This document shows positions 17,979-26,661 of a DNA stretch of 64,000 nucleotides, in pieces. A program made the translations under genes and the position numbers. Origin of the DNA: Flavobacterium plurextorum (lineage in GTDB: Bacteria; Bacteroidota; Bacteroidia; Flavobacteriales; Flavobacteriaceae); contig NZ_MUHD01000006.1 of NCBI RefSeq assembly GCF_002217395.1, positions 1-64,000 of the forward strand. Direction: 5' to 3'. The notes under the pieces were generated by a model that was not told the origin of the DNA, searched no databases, and saw only the letters and a program-made list of their open reading frames with translations. Within the stretch, counting starts at the first letter, position 1. Every line of letters starts with the position of its first letter.

Positions 17979-19439
17979 TTGAAAATTTTAGACAAATACT
18001 TACTAAAAACATTTCTGATTACGTTTACTACGGTATTCGTAATCCTTTTTTTTATATTTATATTACAAACCGTATGGCTTTTTATTGCAGAACTTGCAGG
18101 TAAGGATCTTGACTTTGTATTAGTTATTAAATTCCTGCTTTTCTCAATGCCGCGTATTATTCCGCTGGTTTTACCTTTATCAGTTTTATTAGCTTCGATT
18201 ATGAGTTTCGGAAATTTGGCCGAAAACTATGAATTTGCAGCGATGAAATCATCTGGAATATCGCTTCAAAGAGCCATGAGAGTTCTCGTTGTTTTTATAT
18301 TCGTTCTGAGCATTGTAGCCTTTTGGTTTGCCAACAACGTTATTCCTTATGCTGAATATAAATTTGTTAATTTCCGAAAAAATATCGCTCAAGCAAAACC
18401 TGCAATGGCAATTGCCGAAGGACAATTTAACGATGTTGGAACTTACAATATTAAAGTAAATAAAAAATCTGGAGAAAACGGAAATATACTAACCGGCGTT
18501 ACAATTCATGAAAAATCAAATAACGTTGGAGAAAACAAAACTGTTATCAAAGCCAAAGATGGAGAATTAATCAGTAATGAAAATTCTAGTATTTTAAAAC
18601 TGGTTTTGAATAATGGTTACTATTATCAAGATGTTACTCCAAAAAAATACGAGGATCGTGCCAAGCTTCCATTTATAAAAGCTGCTTTTAAAAAACATAT
18701 CATTAACATTGATTTATCAGAATTAAATAAAGTTGATGACAGTAAAGAAAGTATTGCCGGAACAAATGCAATGCTTAATGTAAATGAACTGCGCTATACT
18801 TTAGACTCATTAAGCAAAAATCTAGACACCGAAATTATTTCGTTCTCTGAAAATATCAATCAGCGTGTTGGTATTAGAAAATCAATAGCTCCAATCAATG
18901 TAGATAAGGCTAAAAAGAAAAAAGCTTTACCAAACGACCTTTTGTCTTTATATACAAACAAACAAAAGTCTGACATTCTAAAAATGGCCAGCAGTAATGT
19001 TTCCAGTAACATTTACTCAATTGAATCGACTCAAAAAGATCTAAAAGACAAACAGCGCGAAATCAACAAACACTTAACAGCATTGTACGAAAAATTCGTA
19101 ATTGCTTTTGCTTGTTTTTTAATGTTTTTCATTGGAGCCCCATTAGGAGCTATTATCCGAAAAGGAGGACTTGGACTACCAATTGTTTTTGCAGTTTTAA
19201 TTTTCATCTCTTTTCATTTCATCAATACGTTTGGAAAAAGATTATCGCAAGAAGGCGGAATGTCTCCATTTATGGGATCATGGATGTCTTCATTTATATT
19301 ACTCCCATTAGCTGTATTACTTACTTATCGTGCTACAAACGACAACGGATTAATTAATTTTGATGCGATAACCACTCCTATTTCACAACTATTTCAAAAA
19401 ATTGCTGAGCGGTTTTCACCGACTCAAAATAAACAATAA
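17979..19439 (+). CDS. LptF/LptG-family LPS-transport permease
   Basis: This 486-residue inner-membrane permease has three N-terminal helices (LKTFLITFTTVFVILFFIFILQTVW and PRIIPLVLPLSVLLASIMSFG are family blocks). A large periplasmic beta-jellyroll with coiled regions (about 130-360) follows, then three C-terminal helices (GAPLGAIIRKGGLGLPIVFAVL). LptF/G with LptB extracts LPS from the inner membrane. The start is a TTG codon at 17979. It is followed two bases later by ribB, so the genes are probably one operon. Which of LptF or LptG it is cannot be told. Confidence 0.88.
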   Translation: MKILDKYLLKTFLITFTTVFVILFFIFILQTVWLFIAELAGKDLDFVLVIKFLLFSMPRIIPLVLPLSVLLASIMSFGNLAENYEFAAMKSSGISLQRAMRVLVVFIFVLSIVAFWFANNVIPYAEYKFVNFRKNIAQAKPAMAIAEGQFNDVGTYNIKVNKKSGENGNILTGVTIHEKSNNVGENKTVIKAKDGELISNENSSILKLVLNNGYYYQDVTPKKYEDRAKLPFIKAAFKKHIINIDLSELNKVDDSKESIAGTNAMLNVNELRYTLDSLSKNLDTEIISFSENINQRVGIRKSIAPINVDKAKKKKALPNDLLSLYTNKQKSDILKMASSNVSSNIYSIESTQKDLKDKQREINKHLTALYEKFVIAFACFLMFFIGAPLGAIIRKGGLGLPIVFAVLIFISFHFINTFGKRLSQEGGMSPFMGSWMSSFILLPLAVLLTYRATNDNGLINFDAITTPISQLFQKIAERFSPTQNKQ

Positions 19440-19441
19440 TT

Positions 19442-20572
19442 ATGTCAACAAAAATTCAACTGAATACCATTGAAGAAGCCATAGAAGACATTCGTCAAGG
19501 TAAAGTAATCATTGTAGTCGACGATGAGGATCGCGAAAATGAAGGTGATTTTTTGGCTGCAGCCGAGAAAGTAACACCAGAAATGATCAATTTCATGGCT
19601 ACTCACGGACGCGGATTAATCTGTACACCACTTACAGAAAGCCGTTGTAAGGAACTTGATTTACGCGCAATGGTTACAAACAATACAGATCATATGGAAA
19701 CTGCTTTTACTGTTTCTGTTGATTTAAAAGGCAATGGAGTAACAACAGGAATTTCGGCAGCAGATAGATCTAAAACTGTTCTAGCATTAGTTGATCCAAA
19801 TACAAAACCTCATGATTTAGCACGTCCTGGTCATATTTTTCCTTTAATAGCCAAACAAGGAGGTGTTTTAAGAAGAACTGGCCATACAGAAGCTGCTATT
19901 GATTTTGCAAGACTAGCTGGTTTTAAACCTGCTGGTGTAATTTGTGAAATTTTAAACGAAGATGGAACAATGTCTCGTTTACCAGAACTTTTTAAAGTAG
20001 CTAAAAAATTCAATTTAAAATTGGTATCAATTGAAGACTTAGTTGCTTACCGAATGCAGCACGACAGCTTGATCGTTAAAAAAGAAGATTTTGATATCGA
20101 AACTCGTTTTGGGACTTTCAGATTAAGAGCTTACGAACAAACTACCAATAAACAAATTCATATTGCCTTAACTAAAGGAACATGGAATCTTGGTGAGCCA
20201 ATCTTAACAAGAATTCACTCTTCGCAAGTAAATAACGACTTATTAGGCACACTAACTAATAATGCTGAACAGCAATTAGATGATATGTTTAAAGTTATTA
20301 ATGAAAACGGTAAAGGTGCTGTTATCTTTATTAACCAAGATATGACAGCTGTAAACTTACTAAACAGAATTTCTGAACTTAAGGTATTACAAGCACAAGG
20401 AACTTTGAAAGCTCCAAAAGTAATTATTGACAGTAAAGATTACGGAATTGGCGCTCAAATACTCCACGATATTGATATTTCAAAAATTAGATTAGTTTCT
20501 AATACAGAACAAACAAAACGCGTTGGAATGATTGGATATGGTCTTGAAATTACTGAATACGTAACGTATTAA
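19442..20572 (+). CDS. ribB: 3,4-dihydroxy-2-butanone-4-phosphate synthase (RibB) with degenerate GTP cyclohydrolase II domain
   Basis: Residues 1-205 are an intact RibB domain making the four-carbon unit of riboflavin, with [22 protein letters not shown] and RPGHIFPL. Residues about 208-376 align with RibA ([25 protein letters not shown]). There the three zinc Cys are missing (the stretch reads [21 protein letters not shown]), and the catalytic QEGRGIGL-type loop reads [10 protein letters not shown]. The second domain should therefore lack GTP cyclohydrolase activity, so a separate RibA is expected elsewhere. The annotation ribBA would overstate its function. Confidence 0.9.
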   Translation: MSTKIQLNTIEEAIEDIRQGKVIIVVDDEDRENEGDFLAAAEKVTPEMINFMATHGRGLICTPLTESRCKELDLRAMVTNNTDHMETAFTVSVDLKGNGVTTGISAADRSKTVLALVDPNTKPHDLARPGHIFPLIAKQGGVLRRTGHTEAAIDFARLAGFKPAGVICEILNEDGTMSRLPELFKVAKKFNLKLVSIEDLVAYRMQHDSLIVKKEDFDIETRFGTFRLRAYEQTTNKQIHIALTKGTWNLGEPILTRIHSSQVNNDLLGTLTNNAEQQLDDMFKVINENGKGAVIFINQDMTAVNLLNRISELKVLQAQGTLKAPKVIIDSKDYGIGAQILHDIDISKIRLVSNTEQTKRVGMIGYGLEITEYVTY

Positions 20573-20575
20573 TCT

Positions 20576-20974
20576 ATGGGAACATTAGAAGAAAGAATTT
20601 CAAAATCGGAAACTCATATTTTTAAAGCGGTTTTTCCTATTACAACGAATCATTACGACACTTTGTTTGGCGGTACGGCGCTTCATCTAATGGACGAAGT
20701 TGCTTTTATTTGTGCTACGCGATTCAGTCGAAAGAAAGTTGTAACGATTTCAACTGGTCAAATTGATTTTAAAAAAGCAATTCCAGCTGGTACTTTAATC
20801 GAATTAGTAGCAAATGTTGTCAGCGTTGGAAGAACAAGTTGTAAAATTCACGTTGATATTTTTATGGAACAAATGTATTCAGAACTTCGCGAAACGGTAG
20901 TTTCAGGAACTTTTTCGTTTGTTGCAGTGGATGAAAACAAAAAACCAGTGCCAATTTTAGACGACTTAGAGTAA
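20576..20974 (+). CDS. Hotdog-fold acyl-CoA thioesterase (YciA/BACH-like)
   Basis: This 132-residue single hotdog domain has the thioesterase blocks TNHYDTLFGGTALHLMDEVAFICATR (catalytic Asp/Glu helix), VVTISTGQIDFKKAIPAGTLIEL and VGRTSCKIHVDIF. It hydrolyses acyl-CoA esters in the cytoplasm; chain preference cannot be read from sequence. It begins three bases after the ribB stop, so it is probably co-transcribed with it. Confidence 0.9.
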   Translation: MGTLEERISKSETHIFKAVFPITTNHYDTLFGGTALHLMDEVAFICATRFSRKKVVTISTGQIDFKKAIPAGTLIELVANVVSVGRTSCKIHVDIFMEQMYSELRETVVSGTFSFVAVDENKKPVPILDDLE

Positions 20975-21074
20975 ATTTTCCAAAAACATGACTTTCGGAA
21001 ATACTGATAATTAGACACTTGAAAAATAACTTAAAAAAACCGCTAAAAAAGTTTTTATAATCGGAAAAGCGTAC

Positions 21075-21082
21075 TATATTTG
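21075..21082 (+). promoter_or_regulatory. -7 promoter box of tRNA-Ser
   Basis: TATATTTG matches the Bacteroidota -7 element exactly and lies 32 bases before the mature tRNA 5' end. Confidence 0.55.
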
Positions 21083-21114
21083 CACTCGCAATCAGATAAT
21101 GAGAGCGACATACT

Positions 21115-21202
21115 GGAGAAATGGCAGAGCGGTCGAATGCGGCAGTCTTGAAAACTGTTGACTGTAACAGGTCCGGGGGTTCGAATCCCTCTTTCTCCGC
21201 CA
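21115..21202 (+). tRNA. tRNA-Ser (anticodon UGA), CCA encoded
   Basis: The acceptor stem GGAGAAA (21115-21121) pairs with TTTCTCC (21192-21198), followed by discriminator G and an encoded CCA. The anticodon loop is CTTGAAA, giving anticodon TGA (codon UCA). A long variable arm and the T-loop GGTTCGAATCC confirm a class II serine tRNA. An integrase gene begins 260 bases downstream, so the 3' half is the likely attachment site of the element that follows. Confidence 0.96.
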
Positions 21203-21232
21203 GTAGAAGTTTCAAAAAAAACTTTAAAAGTC

Positions 21233-21270
21233 AAAACCCTTTAAATACAAGTATTTAAAGGGTTTTTTGT
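21233..21270 (+). terminator. Terminator after tRNA-Ser
   Basis: AAAACCCTTTAAATAC (21233-21248) is followed after two bases by its full reverse complement (21251-21266) and a T run. If integration was in the tRNA 3' end, this hairpin lies on the element side. Confidence 0.85.
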
Positions 21271-21312
21271 TTTTTGTAACTACTCAAAAAACACATATAT
21301 TATCAAAGTACG

Positions 21313-21368
21313 GTGACCCTATGAGTAACCCTATTTTTTTTGCAGTTTTTTTGCAAAAAAAGGGTCAC
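21313..21368. other. Nested inverted repeat near the element's left end (possible recombinase/Xis arm sites)
   Basis: GTGACCCT (21313-21320) pairs with AGGGTCAC (21361-21368). Inside it, an ACCCTA-T8-GCA block faces a TGCA-A6-GGGT block, with TTTTTTTGCA repeated directly. The stretch lies between the tRNA and the integrase gene, where arm-type sites of tyrosine recombinases are usually found. The function is inferred from position. Confidence 0.45.
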
Positions 21369-21461
21369 TAAAAAAAGTGAATTGCCCGGGAATTCCCAGA
21401 AAACACTACAAACTTTCAGCGATTTTAAATCAATTTGATTATTAATTTAAAATTGTGAGTT

Positions 21462-22682
21462 ATGTTAAAAGTAATTTTTTATCTCAAAGCAGGTAAATTC
21501 AACAAAAGTGGAGAATCTCCAATTTATGCCCGTATTTCGTACAAGAAACAATCCATAACTATGGCGTCGGGTAAATCGATCTTAAAAGAGAGATGGCAGT
21601 TTACTGACAACTTAAGAAGTGTTCTCAAGCTTGAAAAAGAAAAAGTAATCAAGAATGCCTTGGATCTTTTTCTTATTGGTATGGAAAAGAAATTCAATGA
21701 ACTTCTTAAAATCGATCAGGATTTTTCTTTACAATTACTCAAAGATGAATTTAAAGGAGAGACAGTCGTAAAAGAAAATTGTGTAAGCTTAATCGAAATT
21801 ATGAATAAGCACAATGAGTTCTTTAAAAAAAAGGTCAATGCAGGAGAACGATCGAAAGCATCCTACCAGAAATATGAGCGTGCAAAAGATTTGCTCATCA
21901 CTTTTATGACAAAACAGTATGGAATACAAGATATTCCTCTGTTTGAAGTAAACAGTGCTTATGTTTACAACCTTGAATCATTTCTTAAATATGACAGCCG
22001 TTTTAAAGGCAAAACAGGCATTAAAAATAATTCGGTAGTAAAGTATATGCGAATGTACAAAACAGCCTGTAAATACAGTATCAGAATGGGAATAATAGAA
22101 AAAGATCCATTTAATCTATACGATGGTAAACTGCATGTAACCGACGCTGTATTTCTTACACAGGAAGAATTAAACTTAATTGAAAGCAAAAAATTTTCAG
22201 CACAACGTCTGGAAAAAGTTAAAGATGTATTTTTATTTAGCTGTTACACAGGCTATGCTCCTGTAGATGCTGCCAATCTTACCTCCAATAATATATCTTC
22301 TGATGGAAAGGATAATCTCTGGATCATGACCAATAGAGCAAAAACAACAATTAGAGCAAATGTTCCCATTCTCCCTCCCACTTTGGCAATTATTAACAAA
22401 TACAGAAATATGCAAATTGGGTTGATCCCAAAGTTATCAAATCAAAAAATGAATGCTTATCTTAAGGAGATTGCTGATTTGTGCGGTATCGATAAACACC
22501 TCACTTGGTATGTAGCAAGACATACATTTGCGACAACGGTGACTTTAGGAAATGGGGTAAGAATAGAGAATGTTTCGGCAATGATGGGGCATACTAACAT
22601 TAAACAGACTCAGCATTATGCTAAGGTACTGGATATAAACATCATGGAGGATATGTCAAAATTAAAACAAAAATATACTTGA
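21462..22682 (+). CDS. int: Tyrosine recombinase (Bacteroidota ICE integrase)
   Basis: This 406-residue integrase has an N-terminal arm-binding domain (VIFYLKAGKFNKSGESPIYARI), a core-binding SAM-like domain (about 105-210) and a catalytic domain. The box-I region, FSCYTGYAPVDAANL, lacks the canonical Arg, as in the IntDOT group. Box II reads LTWYVARHTFATT, where the first His of HxxRH is replaced by Tyr. MMGHTNIKQTQHYAKV supplies the last His/Gln region and the Tyr nucleophile (about residue 386). The gene stands beside tRNA-Ser and is the element's left-end integrase. A terminator follows it. Confidence 0.92.
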   Translation: MLKVIFYLKAGKFNKSGESPIYARISYKKQSITMASGKSILKERWQFTDNLRSVLKLEKEKVIKNALDLFLIGMEKKFNELLKIDQDFSLQLLKDEFKGETVVKENCVSLIEIMNKHNEFFKKKVNAGERSKASYQKYERAKDLLITFMTKQYGIQDIPLFEVNSAYVYNLESFLKYDSRFKGKTGIKNNSVVKYMRMYKTACKYSIRMGIIEKDPFNLYDGKLHVTDAVFLTQEELNLIESKKFSAQRLEKVKDVFLFSCYTGYAPVDAANLTSNNISSDGKDNLWIMTNRAKTTIRANVPILPPTLAIINKYRNMQIGLIPKLSNQKMNAYLKEIADLCGIDKHLTWYVARHTFATTVTLGNGVRIENVSAMMGHTNIKQTQHYAKVLDINIMEDMSKLKQKYT

Positions 22683-22724
22683 TTAAGTATTCAATTTCAA
22701 ATACTTACAAATCATTAATCAAAG

Positions 22725-22762
22725 AGGCAGAAGAATTCGCAATTAGAATCCTTCTGCCTTTT
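22725..22762. terminator. Bidirectional terminator between int and the converging operon
   Basis: AGGCAGAAG (22725-22733) pairs with CTTCTGCCT (22751-22759), with an inner ATTC/GAAT pair, and a T-rich tail follows on the + side. It sits between converging genes. Confidence 0.75.
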
Positions 22763-22801
22763 ATTACATTAGCGGTTAATTTCGGCTCTCAAAAAATAAG
22801 A

Positions 22802-23092
22802 TTACGTCTGATTTTCGCTAAGTATTTTTTCTATTTTATTTGATTCGTATAAGTAAATATCGCCTAGCTTAGTATAAGGAAGTATCCCGGTTTGACGGTA
22901 TTTTATGATGGTATTATTTGACAATCCAAATATTTTCTTTAGATCTTCATTTCTGTAATATCTTAGGCTGTCTTTTGTATTGCTCCCTTTTATCTTAGAA
23001 TCTATTTTTTCTAGTCTTACATACAAAGGATCTAGCAATTGTTTGATTGCTGTTATGTAAGAAATTTTTGTTTTATTACCTTCTTTAGACAT
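22802..23092 (-). CDS. Excisionase-like helix-turn-helix protein
   Basis: This 96-residue protein has a C-terminal HTH_17/MerR-like DNA-binding domain (YYRNEDLKKIFGLSNNTIIKYRQTGILPYTKLGDIYLY, residues about 45-85). The N-terminal half is a helical segment that may be for dimerisation. Small proteins of this kind next to Bacteroidota integrases act as Xis or recombination directionality factors, or regulate transfer. Its place as the last gene facing int supports that role. The exact role is not proven. Confidence 0.75.
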   Translation of the reverse strand: MSKEGNKTKISYITAIKQLLDPLYVRLEKIDSKIKGSNTKDSLRYYRNEDLKKIFGLSNNTIIKYRQTGILPYTKLGDIYLYESNKIEKILSENQT

Positions 23093-23131
23093 AATCGTTA
23101 ATTTTTAGTATCGTATTTTAAATAACAAAGA

Positions 23132-23569
23132 TTACCAGCCAATCAGTTTGTGTTTCCGCTTTTCAAGTGTATTGATAATACTCTCAAGAAATTTTATCTG
23201 TTTGTCTTTATAAGTAAATCCCTTTGACTCAGAAAACTGCTTGCTTATTGTATCAATAGTAGTTTGATTTCCGGAATCTCCTTTATAAGTAAAATTTTCT
23301 TCTACAAAAAGCTGGACTTTACTTCTATTCGACTTTTGATTGTGATCATCAAAAAAGAAAATTTTCTCATCCATAAGAATATAAAAAAGCTGGGCCAAAT
23401 CACTCTTGCTTAAATAAGTACTGCATTTTTCTTTGGTTAAGTTATACAGAGGTAAGTTCTTTTTTTTAAGATTAGTTTTATTATATTCAAAAAATCTTTC
23501 TATTTCTTTCATCTTCTCATACAGTTTTTCAACTGCATCAGGAAGTTCTTCAAAAGTTAACTTTTTCAT
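23132..23569 (-). CDS. Hypothetical ICE protein, weakly RteC-like
   Basis: This 145-residue cytoplasmic protein has a long N-terminal helical part (ELPDAVEKLYEKMKEIERFF) and the blocks YLSKSDLAQLFYILMDEKIFFFDD and GNQTTIDTISKQFSESKGFTYKDKQIKFLESIINTLEKRK. The pattern resembles the C-terminal domain of RteC, the regulator of CTnDOT excision. The protein is shorter than RteC, and the match is by eye only. Its position between excisionase-like genes and near int fits a regulator of excision. Confidence 0.5.
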   Translation of the reverse strand: MKKLTFEELPDAVEKLYEKMKEIERFFEYNKTNLKKKNLPLYNLTKEKCSTYLSKSDLAQLFYILMDEKIFFFDDHNQKSNRSKVQLFVEENFTYKGDSGNQTTIDTISKQFSESKGFTYKDKQIKFLESIINTLEKRKHKLIGW

Positions 23570-23610
23570 ACTATACTCTTTTTTGCAATTTTATTTCTGT
23601 AGCATTACTG

Positions 23611-23895
23611 CTAAGAATTGAAATAAATCGTACTTCTCTGGTTTCTATTGCGTTTTGGCAGATAATTAATGTAACCATACTCATTTAGTTCACGCATACA
23701 TTTATGATAGGTAACAGGCCCTGTTATCTTCGCTAACTTCATAATTTCATATCTATAGACCTCAATAGGATTAACAAAACCTCTTTCTACCCGAAATTGA
23801 AGCAATGCAGCATATATACCAATATGAGTGATACTAATACGGTAATCTTTTTCTATTGCCGTAAAAAAATCAGATAAAGGTTTTAGTGTTTTCAT
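23611..23895 (-). CDS. Small winged-helix-like DNA-binding protein
   Basis: This 94-residue protein has a middle segment reading like a winged helix: YEIMKLAKITGPVTYHKCMRELNEYGYINYLPKRNRNQRSTIYF, with recognition helix and wing. It lacks a signal or membrane segment. Together with the two genes downstream it makes a regulatory cluster between the transfer operon and the integrase. The family name is uncertain. Confidence 0.6.
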   Translation of the reverse strand: MKTLKPLSDFFTAIEKDYRISITHIGIYAALLQFRVERGFVNPIEVYRYEIMKLAKITGPVTYHKCMRELNEYGYINYLPKRNRNQRSTIYFNS

Positions 23896-23906
23896 ATTTC
23901 AGTTTC

Positions 23907-24965
23907 TCAGCTTATACGCATGCCATTCTGTTTCGAATGTTTCACCTGCTGGCTCTCATTCGTTTTTTGTATTTGTTTTACAGTTTCCATTGTTTTATTA
24001 CCCAATGCTGTTGATAGCGTAATTTTTCTGGAATGCTCATCATAAATGTTTACCGATTTAAACTGAGGATTTGCTTCAATATAAAATCGATATTCATTTC
24101 CATTTTTAATCAAGGTTACAGGCAGCCGATTTCCTTGTTTTAAATCATTCTTTAATTTATCGGCTTCGGTTTTATTTGATAATTCCTTTAAAGGAAGTTG
24201 TTGTACGGCTTTTACAAGATCATAACCGTATCCGGAATGAAATTCTTTGATTCTATGATTTCCACTAGCATCTTTGTCGTTAAGATTCAATTGTATCCAA
24301 GTTTTTTCCTTTTGAACCGCTCGCCCTGCTAACAAATTATAAGCCTGTGTTGTGTCAACAGAATTTTCCTTTTCCACTTTGAAGTACTGATTCCTATTTC
24401 CTTCCGGTTTTAACTCATTATGCAGACTAGTTTTATAACCCTCAAATTGATATTGTTCTCTTTCACCTTTAACAAAAGACAACTCATGATCCAGTCGTTC
24501 TTTTTCGTTGACGTAATAGGAAACCGGAATAGTGAACTGCTCATGACCTTGTTTGATTTGCTGATCAATTTTAGAGGATAAATCTCTAAAACCAATACGC
24601 TGCACCTGTTCGTGCAGCGCTTGGTTGTTTTTTTCCTCTTCTTTGGCATTCTTTTGTACCGCAATTTGATCTATGAGTGGCGCAACGAGAAGTTTACGAA
24701 CAAGACGAACTAATACATTAGGATAAAGCTGTTTTAGAATCTTGTCCTTTTCCTGCTTGAGCATCTGCAAAGCAAAACGTTCCTCAATATTTTTGCTGCC
24801 CTTATACTTTGTTCCAATTCGCTCGTAATGATACAGCTTTTCTTTGATCAGTGACCTATTATTGGAAAGACTAAAATTAAACAGTTTACTAAAACGCTCT
24901 TCCCTGGAGCGCCACTGGTTCAATTCCATCTCTACTCTGTTTATGGGAAGTTGTTCGTTCATCAT
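23907..24965 (-). CDS. ICE accessory protein, paralogue of the next gene upstream
   Basis: This 352-residue cytoplasmic, highly charged protein is of unknown function. The N-terminal 150 residues are coiled and helical. The region from about 170 to 310 (YNLLAGRAVQKEKTWIQLNL, SGYGYDLVKAVQQLPLKEL, YRFYIEANPQFKSVNIYDEH) closely matches the protein encoded at 24972-25769, so the pair arose by tandem duplication. Six bases separate the genes. Proteins with an AxPQFKxxNIYD motif are common in Bacteroidota conjugative elements. No catalytic site is seen. Confidence 0.7.
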   Translation of the reverse strand: MMNEQLPINRVEMELNQWRSREERFSKLFNFSLSNNRSLIKEKLYHYERIGTKYKGSKNIEERFALQMLKQEKDKILKQLYPNVLVRLVRKLLVAPLIDQIAVQKNAKEEEKNNQALHEQVQRIGFRDLSSKIDQQIKQGHEQFTIPVSYYVNEKERLDHELSFVKGEREQYQFEGYKTSLHNELKPEGNRNQYFKVEKENSVDTTQAYNLLAGRAVQKEKTWIQLNLNDKDASGNHRIKEFHSGYGYDLVKAVQQLPLKELSNKTEADKLKNDLKQGNRLPVTLIKNGNEYRFYIEANPQFKSVNIYDEHSRKITLSTALGNKTMETVKQIQKTNESQQVKHSKQNGMRIS

Positions 24966-24971
24966 TACTGA

Positions 24972-25769
24972 TTACATGGATTGACTTTTCTTTTTCTTCT
25001 TAGCTTCCTTTGGCACTTCTGGTCCATCATCATCGGCTGTTTGGTTTTGCTTTTTACTGCCCTGTTTTTCGGAAGTTTGCTGAGTTTCGGATTGCTTTTC
25101 TTCCTGAGCTTTACGATTGTCAATCCTTTTCATATTATTATCATAGATATTAATTGTTTTGAATTGCGGGCTGGCTTCAATATACTGCTTGATCTCATTG
25201 CCTTCTTTTAAAAAAGTAGCACTCTGAAGATTTCCTTTTTTCAAAGAATTTATCAAGTCTTCTTTGTATTTTGGGGTTTCCAGTTCTTTAATCGGATGTT
25301 TGGAGAGTGCTGCTTCTAAATCATAACCGTAATTTTGGTGGTAATGGTTTAGTTTAAAGTTTCCATTAGATTCGGATTGTTTGAAGTCCATTTGAACCCA
25401 AGAATTATAAACTTCCCCCTCTTTACTAGTGAGATCTTTATTTACCGACCTGCCTTCCATAAGATTGTAAGCCTCTTTCATGGTTATGTTGCTGCCTTTA
25501 TTGATATAAAAGGTTTGCTCCAAATTTTCTTTGGAATTCTCTTTTTGCAGTTCCACTTTATAAGAATTAAAGAAATACAGATCACTTTCTTTTGACTTAT
25601 TGAAATTTAATGTAGCTGCGGCAATATCATTACCATATTGCGCATTATGCGTCAAAGTAAAATTAGGCTCTTCCTTCTGCATTTTTTCTTTTAATTGAGA
25701 GTCCAGTGCTTCACCGAAACCGGTATACTTAATCTGATCTCTTAAGTATTCAAAATTTTTCTCGTTCAT
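24972..25769 (-). CDS. ICE accessory protein, paralogue of the next gene downstream
   Basis: This 265-residue protein shares with its neighbour the blocks YNLMEGRSVNK, SWVQMDFK, NYGYDLEAALSKHPIKEL and IEASPQFKTINIYDNN. It has its own N-terminal part (MNEKNFEYLRDQIKYTGFGEALDSQLKEKM) and a basic, low-complexity tail (about 220-265, ending KKKKKSQSM). No signal peptide is present. It follows traN in the transfer operon after 28 bases. A DNA-processing or transfer accessory role is possible; the function is unknown. Confidence 0.7.
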   Translation of the reverse strand: MNEKNFEYLRDQIKYTGFGEALDSQLKEKMQKEEPNFTLTHNAQYGNDIAAATLNFNKSKESDLYFFNSYKVELQKENSKENLEQTFYINKGSNITMKEAYNLMEGRSVNKDLTSKEGEVYNSWVQMDFKQSESNGNFKLNHYHQNYGYDLEAALSKHPIKELETPKYKEDLINSLKKGNLQSATFLKEGNEIKQYIEASPQFKTINIYDNNMKRIDNRKAQEEKQSETQQTSEKQGSKKQNQTADDDGPEVPKEAKKKKKSQSM

Positions 25770-25797
25770 GATTTCAATTTTTTAATTATTAAATAGT

Positions 25798-26643
25798 TTA
25801 TAGTTTGGGAAGTACAGTCACCTGTACCAGTTTTGTATTCTTGACATGTTCTTCTAAATGTCTGCCGCCATTTTTCTCCATTAGCTGTATGGCTAAATAT
25901 TTTTTTTCCGGAATTGTAAATTTTGGCAGCGCAAACACAAAGATATTTTCTGCTTCAGCTTCAATTTTATCAATATCATTCAGTATATAAATGGGCGTAA
26001 TTTCAATTTCCTGAGAAGCGGTACGTTTTACTTTTTTTGTATCACGAATAAAAAAACGAAGCTGATCGATTTCATAATTGATTTTAGAATGGTTGGTTAC
26101 TTTTATCCTGTAATACATTACTTCATTACGAATAAAAATTCCGTTGAGCCTAAAGTCAATATCGTATTTATTTTCCTTTTGACCTCGTAGCTTTTTTTTG
26201 TCGTATAACGCTAACTTTGAATATTGCTCAATATCCTGATCATTAGTAATTTCATCTGAAAAATAAATTTCCTGTCCATAAGGTTTAGTTTTATTCAGTG
26301 TAAGATTCAGCTGCGGGAAATCTTCATTATAATCCAATACGAAAGAATAGAGTTTCCCATCTGCTGTGACTACCGTAAGATTGGTCTGAAAAAATCCTTT
26401 TTGGGCAGCCTTAACCTGAAGGATATTTTCAAGACCTTTTGCTTTTTGTACCAATATATCGGTACTTCCTTTGTCGACACTTTTTATGGCAAAAGGAAAT
26501 ACAATATTGGTCGTTTTTGAATAGGCTATCATTAAGGAGTCCGATTCTATTTTGGATAAATGGTTTTTACCTGTTTGCTGTGCCAATACACCGATGGTCA
26601 TAAATAATAAATGGCCCATCACCAATAGTTTAAAATTTTTCAT
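25798..26643 (-). CDS. traN: Conjugative transposon protein TraN (VirB9-like)
   Basis: A signal peptide (MKNFKLLVMGHLLFMTIGVLAQ) precedes a beta-rich periplasmic protein of the Bacteroidota TraN family. Conserved-looking blocks are KTTNIVFPFAIKSVDKGSTDILVQKA near the N-terminus and YYRIKVTNHSKINYEIDQLRFFIRD in the middle. It is thought to form the outer ring of the type IV secretion core with TraM. The upstream in-frame ATG at 26652 is less likely because it lengthens the signal peptide. It follows traM by about 18 bases. Confidence 0.87.
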   Translation of the reverse strand: MKNFKLLVMGHLLFMTIGVLAQQTGKNHLSKIESDSLMIAYSKTTNIVFPFAIKSVDKGSTDILVQKAKGLENILQVKAAQKGFFQTNLTVVTADGKLYSFVLDYNEDFPQLNLTLNKTKPYGQEIYFSDEITNDQDIEQYSKLALYDKKKLRGQKENKYDIDFRLNGIFIRNEVMYYRIKVTNHSKINYEIDQLRFFIRDTKKVKRTASQEIEITPIYILNDIDKIEAEAENIFVFALPKFTIPEKKYLAIQLMEKNGGRHLEEHVKNTKLVQVTVLPKL

Positions 26644-26661
26644 CTGTATCATTTTTAGTTT

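Noticed and set aside
19112..19357. Plus-strand ORF of 81 codons inside the LptF/G-like gene
   Set aside because: Out-of-frame shadow within a conserved membrane-protein coding region.
24410..24664. Minus-strand ORF of 84 codons inside the 352-residue gene
   Set aside because: It is a shifted-frame shadow of the longer gene, whose paralogue next door confirms the main frame.
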